A stretch of 17,142 nucleotides of DNA from JBMCLJ01 sp048615375 (GCA_048615375.1 JBMCLJ010000020.1:1-17142); one strand, 5' to 3'. Shown: positions 6,926-14,026, counted from the first letter of the stretch. Numbers and translations: made by a program. Notes: a model not told the origin generated them from the sequence alone.

Positions 6926-6969
6926 GCTCAAGAGTCAGGATCTGTCGTACTGACCGAATCTTTGTGAAT

Positions 6970-7043
6970 TGGATCGTGGTGAAATGGTATCACAGAGGCC
7001 TTTGAAGCCTTTTTTCCAGGTTCGAATCCTGGCGATCCAGCCA
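6970..7043 (+). tRNA. tRNA-Gln (anticodon UUG)
   Basis: All cloverleaf parts can be folded by hand. The acceptor stem is TGGATCG/CGATCCA with discriminator G and an encoded CCA. The D arm contains TGGTATCAC. The anticodon stem GAGGC/GCCTT has loop CTTTGAA (anticodon TTG). The T arm is CCAGG TTCGAAT CCTGG. The T1-A72 pair and G73 are typical of glutamine tRNAs. Confidence 0.95.
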
Positions 7044-7083
7044 CGAATTCGGACAGAAGCATCAACTGAAAGGAGATGTTTAC

Positions 7084-7119
7084 ATGAGTATCAAATATGG
7101 GACGGTTGGTTTGTGTTAG
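7084..7119 (+). CDS. Possible 11-codon leader ORF ahead of the phosphatase gene
   Basis: An ATG at 7084 follows a good Shine-Dalgarno (GAAAGGAG, spacing about 8 nt), among the best placed in the window, but the frame ends at a TAG after 11 codons (MSIKYGTVGLC). It is in the same frame as the histidine phosphatase that starts 18 nt later, so it is either a short leader peptide or the start of a longer gene interrupted by one stop codon. Confidence 0.35.
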   Translation: MSIKYGTVGLC

Positions 7120-7137
7120 TTAAAGAGATCTGGGAGG

Positions 7138-7713
7138 ATGGAAAAACATATCTATCTGATGAGACATGGGGAGAAGTATAACAAACTTGTAGATCTCGGT
7201 TTGATTAAAAACATCGATGAAACAAGATTAGACGGCTTATCAGATAGAGGGTTTCAGCAAGCAGATACTACAGCTAATTTTTTCAAAAATATAAAAAATA
7301 AAAATTGTCCAAAGGGTGAGGTGTTTGATTATCTATACTCCAGCCCACTAAAAAGGGCGTTACAAACAGCTGATTTCTTTTCTAAAAAATTGGGTATGGA
7401 GCTAAATGTTTGTAATTTTTTAGAGGAGTTTGAGGATGGCCTTTCAATGGTTGAGTATATAAAACTGGGTGAAGCAGTTTTAAAAGATCTGTTAGAATTA
7501 GATGGGCAAAACAATATTGTAGTAACTCACAGTATATTAATTAAAGTGCTGTTCGTAATTATAAGTGGTATAGAGTTAAAGAATTCTGAAAATTTATTTA
7601 GTAAATTACCAACCCCACACTGCAGCATTAATAAAATTGATTACTATAATGAAAAATGGTACGTAGGTACAATTAATAGCGGTTTTCATTTGGGCGAATT
7701 GTTCCCAACTTAA
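7138..7713 (+). CDS. Histidine phosphatase family protein (phosphoglycerate mutase-like)
   Basis: This 191-residue protein has the catalytic core of the histidine phosphatase superfamily. It includes the phosphohistidine motif RHG (Arg9, His10, Gly11), a second arginine in YSSPLKRALQTA (Arg73), an acidic residue near 97-100 (EEFED) and the second histidine in VVTHS (His131). Members hydrolyse phosphate esters by way of a phosphohistidine; the substrate here (sugar phosphate, nucleotide or phosphoprotein) cannot be read from sequence. GGGAGG abuts the ATG at 7138, too close for ideal initiation; see the in-frame leader ORF upstream. The gene is more AT-rich than the response regulator or ribosomal genes and sits directly after a tRNA, so horizontal arrival is possible. 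Confidence 0.85.
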   Translation: MEKHIYLMRHGEKYNKLVDLGLIKNIDETRLDGLSDRGFQQADTTANFFKNIKNKNCPKGEVFDYLYSSPLKRALQTADFFSKKLGMELNVCNFLEEFEDGLSMVEYIKLGEAVLKDLLELDGQNNIVVTHSILIKVLFVIISGIELKNSENLFSKLPTPHCSINKIDYYNEKWYVGTINSGFHLGELFPT

Positions 7714-7789
7714 AGCATGTTATCGTATGTACAGCATGGTAATCGTGTTTCAATAGACTAATTCCTGCACTTTGTACATATTCTTAGCT

Positions 7790-8140
7790 CTAAGAGCAAC
7801 TGAATGCAAAAAGACCATATTGATAAGCTTCCGAATTATAGAATGTGATTTTTCTTAAGCGATAAAAGTTCCAACCCCCTCCCACACATCCAACTAAATA
7901 CCCTTCATGTTTTATCCGTATAGCTTCTACATCCAATTTATCATATGTACTTTTTTATTTCCTCTGGTCTCTATTTGATTCTCTCCTCTATGAAAACCGA
8001 TCCCCTCATTTAAATCTAATTTCTCCATAATAATCATAAATATCGTATTGCTCGGTATAATAATCTAACCCTACAGTGATTATTGCCTGGTAATGTTGCT
8101 TCTTTCTGGTAAAGTGAGTAGTACATAACAAAAAAACATC
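7790..8140 (-). pseudogene. Fragmented minus-strand reading frame in the AT-rich spacer
   Basis: The 431-nt stretch between the phosphatase and TPR genes has no intact plus-strand gene. On the minus strand three consecutive segments in different frames read like one protein. The first contains VGLDYYTEQYDIYDYYGE and ends at 8006. The second (8037-7927) contains KLDLNEGIGFHRGENQIET. The third (7954-7790) contains KLDVEAIRIKHEGYLVG, then GGGWNFYRL. Two frameshifts, one near an A-run at 7951-7956, would join them. I recognise no family. It may be a decayed gene or a chance series of open frames. Confidence 0.3.
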
Positions 8141-8144
8141 GCAA

Positions 8145-8729
8145 ATGAAGCAATCATTGCAAGAAAGGCTTTTAACTTTAACACAGTTTATTCAAAATAA
8201 TCCTGAAAATTGTCGGGGTTATTTTGATCGGGGAAAGATTTACTCGGAACTTGAATTCTACAAGGAAGCAATTGTAGACTTTACCACAACGTTAAGCTAC
8301 AAACCGGATTATGTTGAAGCATACTACCGAAGAGCGTTAGTACATATTGGATCAGGAGATCTAGCAAAGGGGCTGAATGACTTAGAATTTGCAATTAATT
8401 TGAACCATGAAGTATCAGAACATTTCGTTCAGGACGTTACCCGGGGAATCTTTGACAGAAACCCGAATGATTATGTTTCCTATATATGGAGAGCTATTGC
8501 ATTTACTATTAATCTTGAATACAAGAGAGCACTTGAAGATCTCACAAAGTCCATTGCATTACATCGAGATAATCCTGAGGCATTCTTTTGTCGAGGTGTA
8601 GTTTACGATTATATTGACGAATTTGATAAATCACTTTCAGACTTCAATGAAGCGATCAAACTTAACCCTAACTCCTTTGCAGCGTACCTCGAGAAAGGGA
8701 AACTGCTTTTAATGCAAGGTACCAGATAA
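8145..8729 (+). CDS. TPR-repeat protein, apparently cut short at its 3' end
   Basis: This 194-residue protein is made almost entirely of tetratricopeptide repeats, helical hairpins that mediate protein-protein contacts. Repeats are visible at about 20-53 (GYFDRGKIYSELEFYKEAI), 54-87 (AYYRRALVHIGSGDLAKGL), 107-141, 142-175 (AFFCRGVVYDYIDEF) and a fifth that begins at 176 (AYLEKGKLLLMQG) but stops after one helix. There is no signal peptide or membrane segment, so it is likely cytoplasmic. The abrupt end is about 60 nt before the orfA of an IS3-family element, so insertion probably removed the 3' part. There is no Shine-Dalgarno at the ATG. Function and partner are unknown. Confidence 0.72.
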   Translation: MKQSLQERLLTLTQFIQNNPENCRGYFDRGKIYSELEFYKEAIVDFTTTLSYKPDYVEAYYRRALVHIGSGDLAKGLNDLEFAINLNHEVSEHFVQDVTRGIFDRNPNDYVSYIWRAIAFTINLEYKRALEDLTKSIALHRDNPEAFFCRGVVYDYIDEFDKSLSDFNEAIKLNPNSFAAYLEKGKLLLMQGTR

Positions 8730-8738
8730 CCTGGACAG

Positions 8739-8754
8739 GTATTCTATAGAATAC
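8739..8754. repeat. Perfect 16-bp palindrome upstream of IS orfA
   Basis: GTATTCTATAGAATAC is a perfect dyad, placed 31 nt before the orfA start at 8786. Just before it, ACCTGGACAGGT is a 5-bp inverted repeat around GA. This could be part of the IS end or a binding site for the transposase or its repressor. Confidence 0.5.
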
Positions 8755-8785
8755 AGGATACAATACACAAGGCAGAAAAATACAA

Positions 8786-9064
8786 ATGTACAAAACAGTA
8801 TCCGCTCAAATCAAAGAGGAGATTCTGCATAAGATCAAAGAGGGAGGGAAAGTCCAGGAACTTGCTGATCAATACGGAATCTCATCTAAAACCATATATG
8901 CCTGGTTACGAAGCAAAGTCAAACCAGAAATAAATATAGCCACGTTTAATAAACTCAAAAAAGAAAATGAGGAATTAAAACGACTTGTAGGCATGATGGT
9001 TCTGGATCTGGAGGAACAAAAAAAAAAGAAAACTATCTCAAAACGTCTCCAAATAAAGCGTTAA
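8786..9064 (+). CDS. IS3-family transposase OrfA (helix-turn-helix protein)
   Basis: This 92-residue protein has an N-terminal helix-turn-helix (residues 10-45: KIKEGGKVQELADQYGISSKTIYAWLR), which in IS3 elements binds the inverted repeats. A leucine-zipper-like coiled coil follows (about 56-78: KLKKENEELKRLVGMMVLDLE). It ends in a Lys-rich tail created by an A10 run. Near its end, A_AAA_AAG (9022-9028) is the classical -1 slippery heptamer of this family. A ribosome that slips there reads KKKENYLKTSPNKALTARLLG and enters orfB, so the fused OrfAB transposase was once made by programmed frameshifting. A weak AAGG lies 14 nt before the ATG. OrfA itself appears intact. Confidence 0.85.
   Translation: MYKTVSAQIKEEILHKIKEGGKVQELADQYGISSKTIYAWLRSKVKPEINIATFNKLKKENEELKRLVGMMVLDLEEQKKKKTISKRLQIKR
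9018..9028 (+). promoter_or_regulatory. Programmed -1 ribosomal frameshift site of the IS element
   Basis: Ten A followed by G gives the slippery heptamer A_AAA_AAG in the orfA frame. The -1 frame is open from here into the conserved LLGMSRK segment of orfB, as in IS911 and other IS3 elements. Confidence 0.8.
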
Positions 9065-9815
9065 CTGCAAGGCTTTTAGGAATGAGCCGGAAAAACTCTA
9101 TTATGAATCCGTGCAGGAATCAAAAGATCTTCTTTTAAAAGCAACGATCGAGGAACTATTCAAAGAACATCCTGCTTATGGACATAAAAGACTTGCACTC
9201 CTGACCGGGAGGAGTAAAAATACCATTTTACGGGTTCAGCGTAAGTATGAACTTTTTCCTCCCCGTCGTAAGGCTACAAAGCGTTTTCTTACCAGATCAG
9301 GAACCGGCTGTCAGTTTACCAATCTGATCAGGGATATAAAACCTGCGAGACCATATCAAATAATTTGCAGTGATATAACCTACATAAAATATCAGGGAAA
9401 ATTTGTTTATCTTGCAACACTCCTTGATTTGTATACCAGAGAAATCCTCTCTGCAGAACTATCAGATCATCACGACAGTGATCTGATACTTCAGAGTTTG
9501 CAGAATCTTGACGAATCCATATTGGAACAGCTGGATATCTTTCATTCTGATCAGGGGACAGAATTTATGGCTCAACAAACAGTTGCCTTCCTGAGTGCCA
9601 GTAACATCAACATCTCAGTAAGTGACAAAGGTTCCCCCTGGCAAAACGGCTATATGGAATCATTCTTCGATAAATTCAAAGTAGAGGTGGGAGATTTAAA
9701 CAGATTTGAAGATCCTGGGGAGTTTTTTGAAGCTGTCTATCAACAAATATACTACTATAACAATAGAAGAATGTTCCAAACTAAGGGATGTGCTGGAAAA
9801 AGTCACATAGTATGA
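9028..9815 (+). pseudogene. IS3-family transposase OrfB, disrupted by two frameshifts
   Basis: OrfB supplies the catalytic domain. An HTH_21-like N-terminal part (LFKEHPAYGHKRLALL) precedes an rve integrase core with the DDE triad: Asp in CSDITY, Asp in FHSDQG and Glu in NGYMESFF. It would have catalysed copy-and-paste transposition. It begins in the -1 frame after the slippery site and reads NKALTARLLGMSRK. At an A5 run (9091-9095) one A appears to be missing, so the rest, KLYYESVQESKD, lies in another frame, open from 9057 and with a possible GTG start at 9111. Near the end, after NNRRM (9773), the frame shifts again. Restoring two bases would give SKLRDVLEKVT and a TAG at 9808-9810; as it stands the frame ends at 9815. 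The element is probably not autonomous. Confidence 0.82.
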
Positions 9816-9890
9816 CTCTAATAACACCTTTTCATCTTGCCTTCATCTCCCACCTGTACTATCGTTTCATAATAATCTGAGCAGATATCT

Positions 9891-10565
9891 ATGAAACTTT
9901 TGATTATCGAAGATGAAGAGCGGATCGCGAATGCCTTGAAAAAAGGTTTTTGTGAGGAGGGGTTTACTGTGGAGGTGGCAAATGAGGGGGAGACAGGGCA
10001 GAAACTCGCGCGGACAAAGGAGTACAACTGTATTATTCTTGATCTCATGTTGCCGGTAATCAGCGGTTTGCAGCTGCTCAGGGTAATCCGCGAGCGAAAA
10101 GTCACCACTCCGGTAATTATCCTTACCGCGAAAGGTTCTGTTTCTGAAAAAATTGAAGGACTGGAACAAGGTGCTGATGACTACCTCGCGAAACCATTCT
10201 CCTTTGAAGAGCTCCTCGCCAGAGTCCGTGCCCTCATCCGCAGGACGACCACATCCGGGACGGGGATTCTGGAGGTGGACACACTTGTCCTCGACCCCAA
10301 AAAACAAATTGTGACTCGAAGCGGGAAGGAAATCCAGCTTTCCGGCAGGGAATTTAAAATATTGGAGTATTTGCTCATGAACAAAGGTGCCATTCTCTCT
10401 GAACAGAGAATCATCGACCATATCTGGAGCTATAACGCCGGGGTGTCTTCGAATGTGGTTGCGGCACATATAAAAAATATCCGCAGCAAGATCGATAAAG
10501 CTTTCTCAAAAGAAAAAAAACTGCTACAAACCGTCCGTGGACTGGGATATAAAATTCATGAATAA
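9891..10565 (+). CDS. OmpR/PhoB-family response regulator
   Basis: This 224-residue DNA-binding response regulator has a receiver domain (1-118) with acidic pocket residues EDEE (7-10) and phospho-acceptor Asp51 in ILDLMLP. It also has Thr79 in LTAK, and Lys101 in LAKPFSFEELLARV. The C-terminal winged helix (about 130-222) has the typical REFKILEYLLMNKG, a recognition helix around NVVAAHIKNIRSKID and the terminal RGLGYKI hairpin. It would be phosphorylated by the kinase encoded by the overlapping downstream gene and bind promoters as a dimer. Its targets are not evident. A possible promoter is TTGCCT-17 bp-TATCGT about 45 nt upstream; the Shine-Dalgarno is weak. Confidence 0.96.
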   Translation: MKLLIIEDEERIANALKKGFCEEGFTVEVANEGETGQKLARTKEYNCIILDLMLPVISGLQLLRVIRERKVTTPVIILTAKGSVSEKIEGLEQGADDYLAKPFSFEELLARVRALIRRTTTSGTGILEVDTLVLDPKKQIVTRSGKEIQLSGREFKILEYLLMNKGAILSEQRIIDHIWSYNAGVSSNVVAAHIKNIRSKIDKAFSKEKKLLQTVRGLGYKIHE

Positions 10566-11586
10566 TCAAGTACAGAAAACATTCTTAAAAGACCGCGTCA
10601 AGCTTGCCGTACTGTACTTTGGCATCCTCGCCGTGATTATTGGTCTGTTCTCTGTAATAGTAATTAAAACACAAAACCAGCAGTTTGAGCGGTTTGATCG
10701 GGTACGGTCATTCGTTGGAGGCAGGAGGGGGCCCAGCCAGCCTGGTCAACTTCTGAACGAGTATCAACTCTCGGAAGTAGAAGCGGTCATCGCAGAAATC
10801 AAACGGGAGAATCTCCGCAATATCCTTATGCTGGACGCGGTGTTGCTGGCGATTTCATCTTATCTGGCGTATTACCTCTCCGGCAGGACGCTTGAGCCGA
10901 TTATGACCGCGTTGCAAAAGCAGAAGCGATTTGTTTCTGATGCGTCGCATGAACTGAAGACACCGCTTACAAATATGAAGACAGAAGCGGAAGTGCTCCT
11001 GCGTTCAAAGAAATCATCACTTGAAGAATACAGAGAATTCACCGGGAATATTATTGAAGATATTAATCATCTTGATGAGCTGGTCTCTTATCTTCTTGAT
11101 ACAGCGAGGCTTGAAGACAATGCTGTTATTAGTAACCGTATAGAGTTCAACATCCAGGAAGCTGTTGAACGTGTCGTAAACAGGTTTGAGAAAAGAGCGA
11201 GAGATAAAGATATTGCGCTGGGATTTACATCAAAACTGGAAATAGAAGCGCTAACTATTACCAACGACAGGCATTTATTTGAACGGTTACTATCAATATT
11301 TATTGATAACGCTATTAAATACAACGCAAAAGGCGGTACTGTTCGAGTCGAGCTGTATCAGAAAGGGGCGGATCTCTTTGTCTCGATTAAAGACACCGGG
11401 ATTGGAATCCCTGCCGATCACCTGCCGAGAATATTCGACCGTTTTTATCGGGTGTCAGAGGATCGGAATGAGAAAGGCTTCGGTCTCGGTCTCTCTATCG
11501 CGAAGCAACTCGCGGAGGAGCTGGGGATGGACGTAGAGGTCGTGAGTGAAGTGGGGAAGGGGAGTGAATTCAGGGTGAGATTGTAG
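10558..11586 (+). CDS. Sensor histidine kinase (two-component system)
   Basis: From the ATG at 10558, which overlaps the regulator's stop by 8 nt (ATGAATAA), this is 342 residues; a GTG at 10537 is a less likely start. Two membrane helices (about 15-37 and 86-108) enclose a short extracytoplasmic loop of about 48 residues with a Gly/Arg-rich patch. The HisKA dimerisation domain has the H-box SHELKTPLT with His131. The HATPase domain has an N-box with Asn251 (FIDNAIKYN), G1 DTGIGIP (279-285), F-box FDRFYR and G2 GFGLGLSIAK (307-316). There is no clear HAMP domain; the short linker after the second helix joins directly to the H-box region. It autophosphorylates and passes phosphate to Asp51 of the regulator encoded just before it. 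Confidence 0.95.
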   Translation: MNNQVQKTFLKDRVKLAVLYFGILAVIIGLFSVIVIKTQNQQFERFDRVRSFVGGRRGPSQPGQLLNEYQLSEVEAVIAEIKRENLRNILMLDAVLLAISSYLAYYLSGRTLEPIMTALQKQKRFVSDASHELKTPLTNMKTEAEVLLRSKKSSLEEYREFTGNIIEDINHLDELVSYLLDTARLEDNAVISNRIEFNIQEAVERVVNRFEKRARDKDIALGFTSKLEIEALTITNDRHLFERLLSIFIDNAIKYNAKGGTVRVELYQKGADLFVSIKDTGIGIPADHLPRIFDRFYRVSEDRNEKGFGLGLSIAKQLAEELGMDVEVVSEVGKGSEFRVRL

Positions 11587-11598
11587 ATAGGTTGATTT

Positions 11599-11668
11599 AC
11601 ATTGAGTAGGTTGTATTTGTAAAGTATGGTTTACAAATACAACCTACTTTTTGCATGGTAAGGTTTTT
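11599..11668. repeat. Hairpin repeat, copy 1 (direct repeat flanking the DUF4143 ATPase)
   Basis: This 70-nt unit matches 12848-12917 in the same orientation at 58 of 70 positions, counted by hand, with no gaps. It contains a perfect 19-bp hairpin (see the terminator entry). The matched region runs from ACATT to the T-rich end and stops where the two flanks diverge. Confidence 0.8.
11605..11652 (+). terminator. Rho-independent terminator of the two-component operon
   Basis: AGTAGGTTGTATTTGTAAA (11605-11623) pairs perfectly with 11630-11648 around a 6-nt loop and is followed by TTTTT on the plus strand, 18 nt after the kinase stop codon. The same sequence is repeated beyond the convergent ATPase gene, so it may have been carried here with a repeat element. 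Confidence 0.8.
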
Positions 11669-11675
11669 CACTAGT

Positions 11676-12851
11676 TTATAAGATCATTCCTGGCAGGTTT
11701 CGTAGTGTTGCTACATGGCATTCTGCCTGGGGATACACATCGGTGAAAGCCGAGGTAACAGTTCCTTTTCTTGATTTAATCTCAATTGCTTTCAAAGTAT
11801 TGTTTTTTTCCATGATAAGGTCTACTTCGCTGCCCCATTTTGTTCGCCAGTAGTACATAGTGTATCGTTGTTTATAGTAATAATTTAATTTCATGAATTC
11901 CGAAATTGCAAAATTTTCGAGAATATTTCCAAAATCCTGCCGATACTCAACCGGGCTGAAATCATTAATTAATGCGTTACGAACTCCAAGGTCGTAGAAG
12001 TAAATTTTTTCGGTCTTACCGATTTCATCCCGTCTTTTTTTAGTAAATGGTTTTAGGGTAAAGATAATATATGTTTTAGTGAGGATGTCCAGGTATGATT
12101 CGACAGTTTGTCTTGCTATGCCGAGCCTGTTTGATATCTCACTTACATTTATCTGGTTTCCAATCTGATAAGCCAATAGTTTTAGCAGGTCTTCAAGTTT
12201 TGATACATTTCTTACTAATTCCAGGTAATAAATATCTTTGAGGAGGGTGGCATTCACATATTCCAGCAGATATTCCTCAAGTTCATCCGGTCGGTTCAGT
12301 GTTTCAGGATACATACCATAGCGCATACTATCCAGTAATTCGCCTTTAAAATCTGGATAGTCCTTATTGGTGAATGAAATTCCGTGGGAAAGCTGTTCCT
12401 GGTTAAAAGAGCGGGTCTGCACCAGCTTCTCCTGGAAGGTAAGGGGGAAAAGATAGTGAGTTTTTTTTCTTCCGGCAAGACTTTCGCTTGCTTCGAATGT
12501 GAGTTCCAGGGCTGAAGAGCCAGTAATTATTAATTTAATTTCCGGTATTTCGTCATGAATGACTTTAGCAATGAGCCCAGGATCCTGTAACCTTTGGAAC
12601 TCGTCAATAATAAGCAAGGTTGGTTTGTTCTTCCCACGTTTTTTGCGCGTATCAAGTAAAAATCGCTCTTTGATCTCGTCGATATTCCGTGAATTTAATA
12701 TGTCGATATAGTCAAATGTCTCAGTGTTTACATAGATGGCATTCGGGAAAGTGTTCTTGAGGAGGGTGGTTTTCCCAACCTGGCGAGAACCGATAATTAT
12801 GAGCACATCAGAAGTTGTATCGTACAAATTGTTTTTCAGTGTTCTGTACAT
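11676..12851 (-). CDS. AAA ATPase with DUF4143 C-terminal domain, copy 1
   Basis: This 391-residue protein has a Walker A motif GSRQVGKTTLL (22-32), Walker B LLIIDEFQ, and a sensor-1-like ITGSSALEL. A linker helix-turn-helix follows (INVSEISNRLGIARQTVESYL). The C-terminal DUF4143 domain has a PD-(D/E)XK nuclease-like core: GSEVDLIME followed by AIEIKSRK. Proteins of this AAA_14/DUF4143 class are widespread; their cellular role is not established and links to defence or toxin-like systems are only proposals. The ATG at 12851 lies inside hairpin repeat copy 2 and the stop is 8 nt beyond copy 1, so the gene is tightly bracketed by the two repeats. It converges with the kinase gene. The copy at 14084-15223 is a distant homologue. 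Confidence 0.9.
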   Translation of the reverse strand: MYRTLKNNLYDTTSDVLIIIGSRQVGKTTLLKNTFPNAIYVNTETFDYIDILNSRNIDEIKERFLLDTRKKRGKNKPTLLIIDEFQRLQDPGLIAKVIHDEIPEIKLIITGSSALELTFEASESLAGRKKTHYLFPLTFQEKLVQTRSFNQEQLSHGISFTNKDYPDFKGELLDSMRYGMYPETLNRPDELEEYLLEYVNATLLKDIYYLELVRNVSKLEDLLKLLAYQIGNQINVSEISNRLGIARQTVESYLDILTKTYIIFTLKPFTKKRRDEIGKTEKIYFYDLGVRNALINDFSPVEYRQDFGNILENFAISEFMKLNYYYKQRYTMYYWRTKWGSEVDLIMEKNNTLKAIEIKSRKGTVTSAFTDVYPQAECHVATLRNLPGMIL

Positions 12852-12917
12852 TAAGTAGGTTCAAATTTATAAGTATAGTTTACAAATTCAACCTACTTTT
12901 TGCAAGGTAGGGTTTTC
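12848..12917. repeat. Hairpin repeat, copy 2 (direct repeat flanking the DUF4143 ATPase)
   Basis: This copy has the outer arms AGTAGGTT (12854-12861) and AACCTACT (12890-12897) intact and the TTTTT run, while the inner stem has mismatches compared with copy 1. It overlaps the ATPase start codon (12849-12851) and supplies the stop codon of the small ORF at 12893. Confidence 0.8.
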
Positions 12918-13099
12918 TTATTGTTTACATCTTTCAAGTGCGCCTGAATGTGTGTAGTAATTACTTCAATGTGTTCTTTTATGGTATAGCTGCGGGAGCC
13001 TTGTTTGCAGGGAATGCTTTTGAAGGTGAGGTGCTTATTCTTTAATGTCAGGGCGTTCTTTGATCCGTTATAGCACTTACTGAAGAGGTGAATAATCAT
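12893..13099 (-). CDS. Small basic ORF coupled to the hydrolase gene (68 aa, hypothetical)
   Basis: The ATG at 13099 overlaps the hydrolase TGA as ATGA, an arrangement typical of translational coupling. The 68-residue product is Lys-rich (about 12 Lys) with three Cys. It contains an amphipathic-looking segment YTIKEHIEVITTHIQAHLKD near residues 38-57 and has no signal peptide. Its last codons lie in the hairpin repeat. I recognise no family. It could be a chance frame; only the overlap argues for it. Confidence 0.35.
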   Translation of the reverse strand: MIIHLFSKCYNGSKNALTLKNKHLTFKSIPCKQGSRSYTIKEHIEVITTHIQAHLKDVNNKKTLPCKK

Positions 13100-13977
13100 T
13101 CTTCAACAAACTCGACTACCTCTCTCACCATTTCCTCTTCATATCCTTTAAAACTATGTCGCGCGCCCTGAAGTAGTCTGCCTTCTGATTTAGGGATGTT
13201 TGTGAGGAGGATGTTCATGGCTTCTTCAGGATGCTGCGGATTGGATGGGTGGAAGAATTCATCACTGGTGCCGACTATGATTTTTACAGGAATCTGAATT
13301 TTTGTCAGAAGAGGAAATGTGTACTTCGCTTCATGGAAATCAAACATTCTTCCGATTTCACCCTGGTCAGCCCATGAAAGATAGTTCGCGAATGAATGTG
13401 GCACTTCGTCAAATCCATTTGGAGCTAATTGCTCACCTTTTCCTTCTTTGACATGGTGCTCAGCAATCGCTATCAATTCTTCGAGTGATGTACCTGCTAT
13501 CTCTTGTGCGGCGGTTTTTAGGAGCCAGTTCTTGTCAAACGGGCAGAGAAGGACGAGTTTACGTACTACACTTGCCTTATTTCCTTCAAAAAGATAACGG
13601 ACAACTTTGATAGTACCGAGAGAATGACCAGCGAGTATAACCTCTTCGATACCTCTTGTTTGTAGAAAGCTGATCCAGGCGTCTATGTCGAGATACGCCT
13701 CTTCAAGTCTTTCGAAATACGAACCAGCGTTGTGTGCTTTTCCTTCGTGAGTGATGAGCACCTGTTGTTTCGCGGTACCACGGTGTTGCGCGGTGAGAAA
13801 GCTTATACCTTGTTCTGCCATGGCTTCTCCCAGCATAACAATCCACTTATGGCTATAAAAGTCTCCTTCAAACCCGTGGATAAAAAGAACCGCTGAATTG
13901 GTTGTTTCACCTTCAGCAAAGAGTCCATTCAAGCGGAGATTGTCGGAGGTGAGTGTTTTAACGAGTTCAAATTTCAT
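13096..13977 (-). CDS. Alpha/beta hydrolase (serine hydrolase)
   Basis: This 293-residue protein has the alpha/beta-hydrolase fold. The oxyanion strand is FIHGFEGDF (32-40). The nucleophile elbow is LAGHSLG, with Ser about 119. The acid is probably Asp in GTSDEFFHP. The catalytic His is in GARHSFKGYE near the C-terminus. It would hydrolyse an ester, thioester or amide; the closest look is the serine-aminopeptidase/DUF1749-like group, but substrate cannot be read. There is no signal peptide, so it is cytoplasmic. It is transcribed divergently from the second DUF4143 ATPase across a spacer with a 14-bp inverted repeat; TACAAT at about 14001-13996 is a candidate -10. The small ORF overlaps its stop. 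Confidence 0.88.
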   Translation of the reverse strand: MKFELVKTLTSDNLRLNGLFAEGETTNSAVLFIHGFEGDFYSHKWIVMLGEAMAEQGISFLTAQHRGTAKQQVLITHEGKAHNAGSYFERLEEAYLDIDAWISFLQTRGIEEVILAGHSLGTIKVVRYLFEGNKASVVRKLVLLCPFDKNWLLKTAAQEIAGTSLEELIAIAEHHVKEGKGEQLAPNGFDEVPHSFANYLSWADQGEIGRMFDFHEAKYTFPLLTKIQIPVKIIVGTSDEFFHPSNPQHPEEAMNILLTNIPKSEGRLLQGARHSFKGYEEEMVREVVEFVEE

Positions 13978-13982
13978 AAAGT

Positions 13983-13996
13983 ATAGATATATCTAT
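13983..13996. repeat. 14-bp palindrome in the hydrolase leader
   Basis: ATAGATATATCTAT is a perfect dyad immediately upstream of the hydrolase ATG (13977) and downstream of its candidate -10. It could be an operator or simply AT-rich symmetry. Confidence 0.35.
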
Positions 13997-14026
13997 TGTA
14001 GCGCAAACAGACTCTTGAACAAATTC

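Larger units (their letters stand above)
8720..9820 (+). mobile_element. Decayed IS3-family insertion sequence (approximate ends)
   Basis: orfA and a -1-frame orfB with a DDE integrase core define an IS3-family element. I could not find convincing terminal inverted repeats or a target duplication, so the ends are estimated from the break in the TPR gene on the left and the end of orfB on the right. A perfect 16-bp palindrome and a short inverted repeat (ACCTGGACAGGT) lie near the left end. Confidence 0.75.

Noticed and set aside
6970..7043. Integrated element using the tRNA-Gln 3' end as attachment site
   Set aside because: I looked for a repeat of the tRNA 3' end (TTCGAATCC...GATCCAG) downstream and found none in the window, and there is no tyrosine recombinase gene.
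6969..7181. Plus-strand 70-codon frame after the rpsP promoter region
   Set aside because: It runs straight through tRNA-Gln and overlaps the phosphatase start in another frame.
11599..12917. CRISPR array or MITE with terminal repeats
   Set aside because: There are only two copies, far apart, with a gene between them. No regular spacers are present, and the copies are direct, not inverted.
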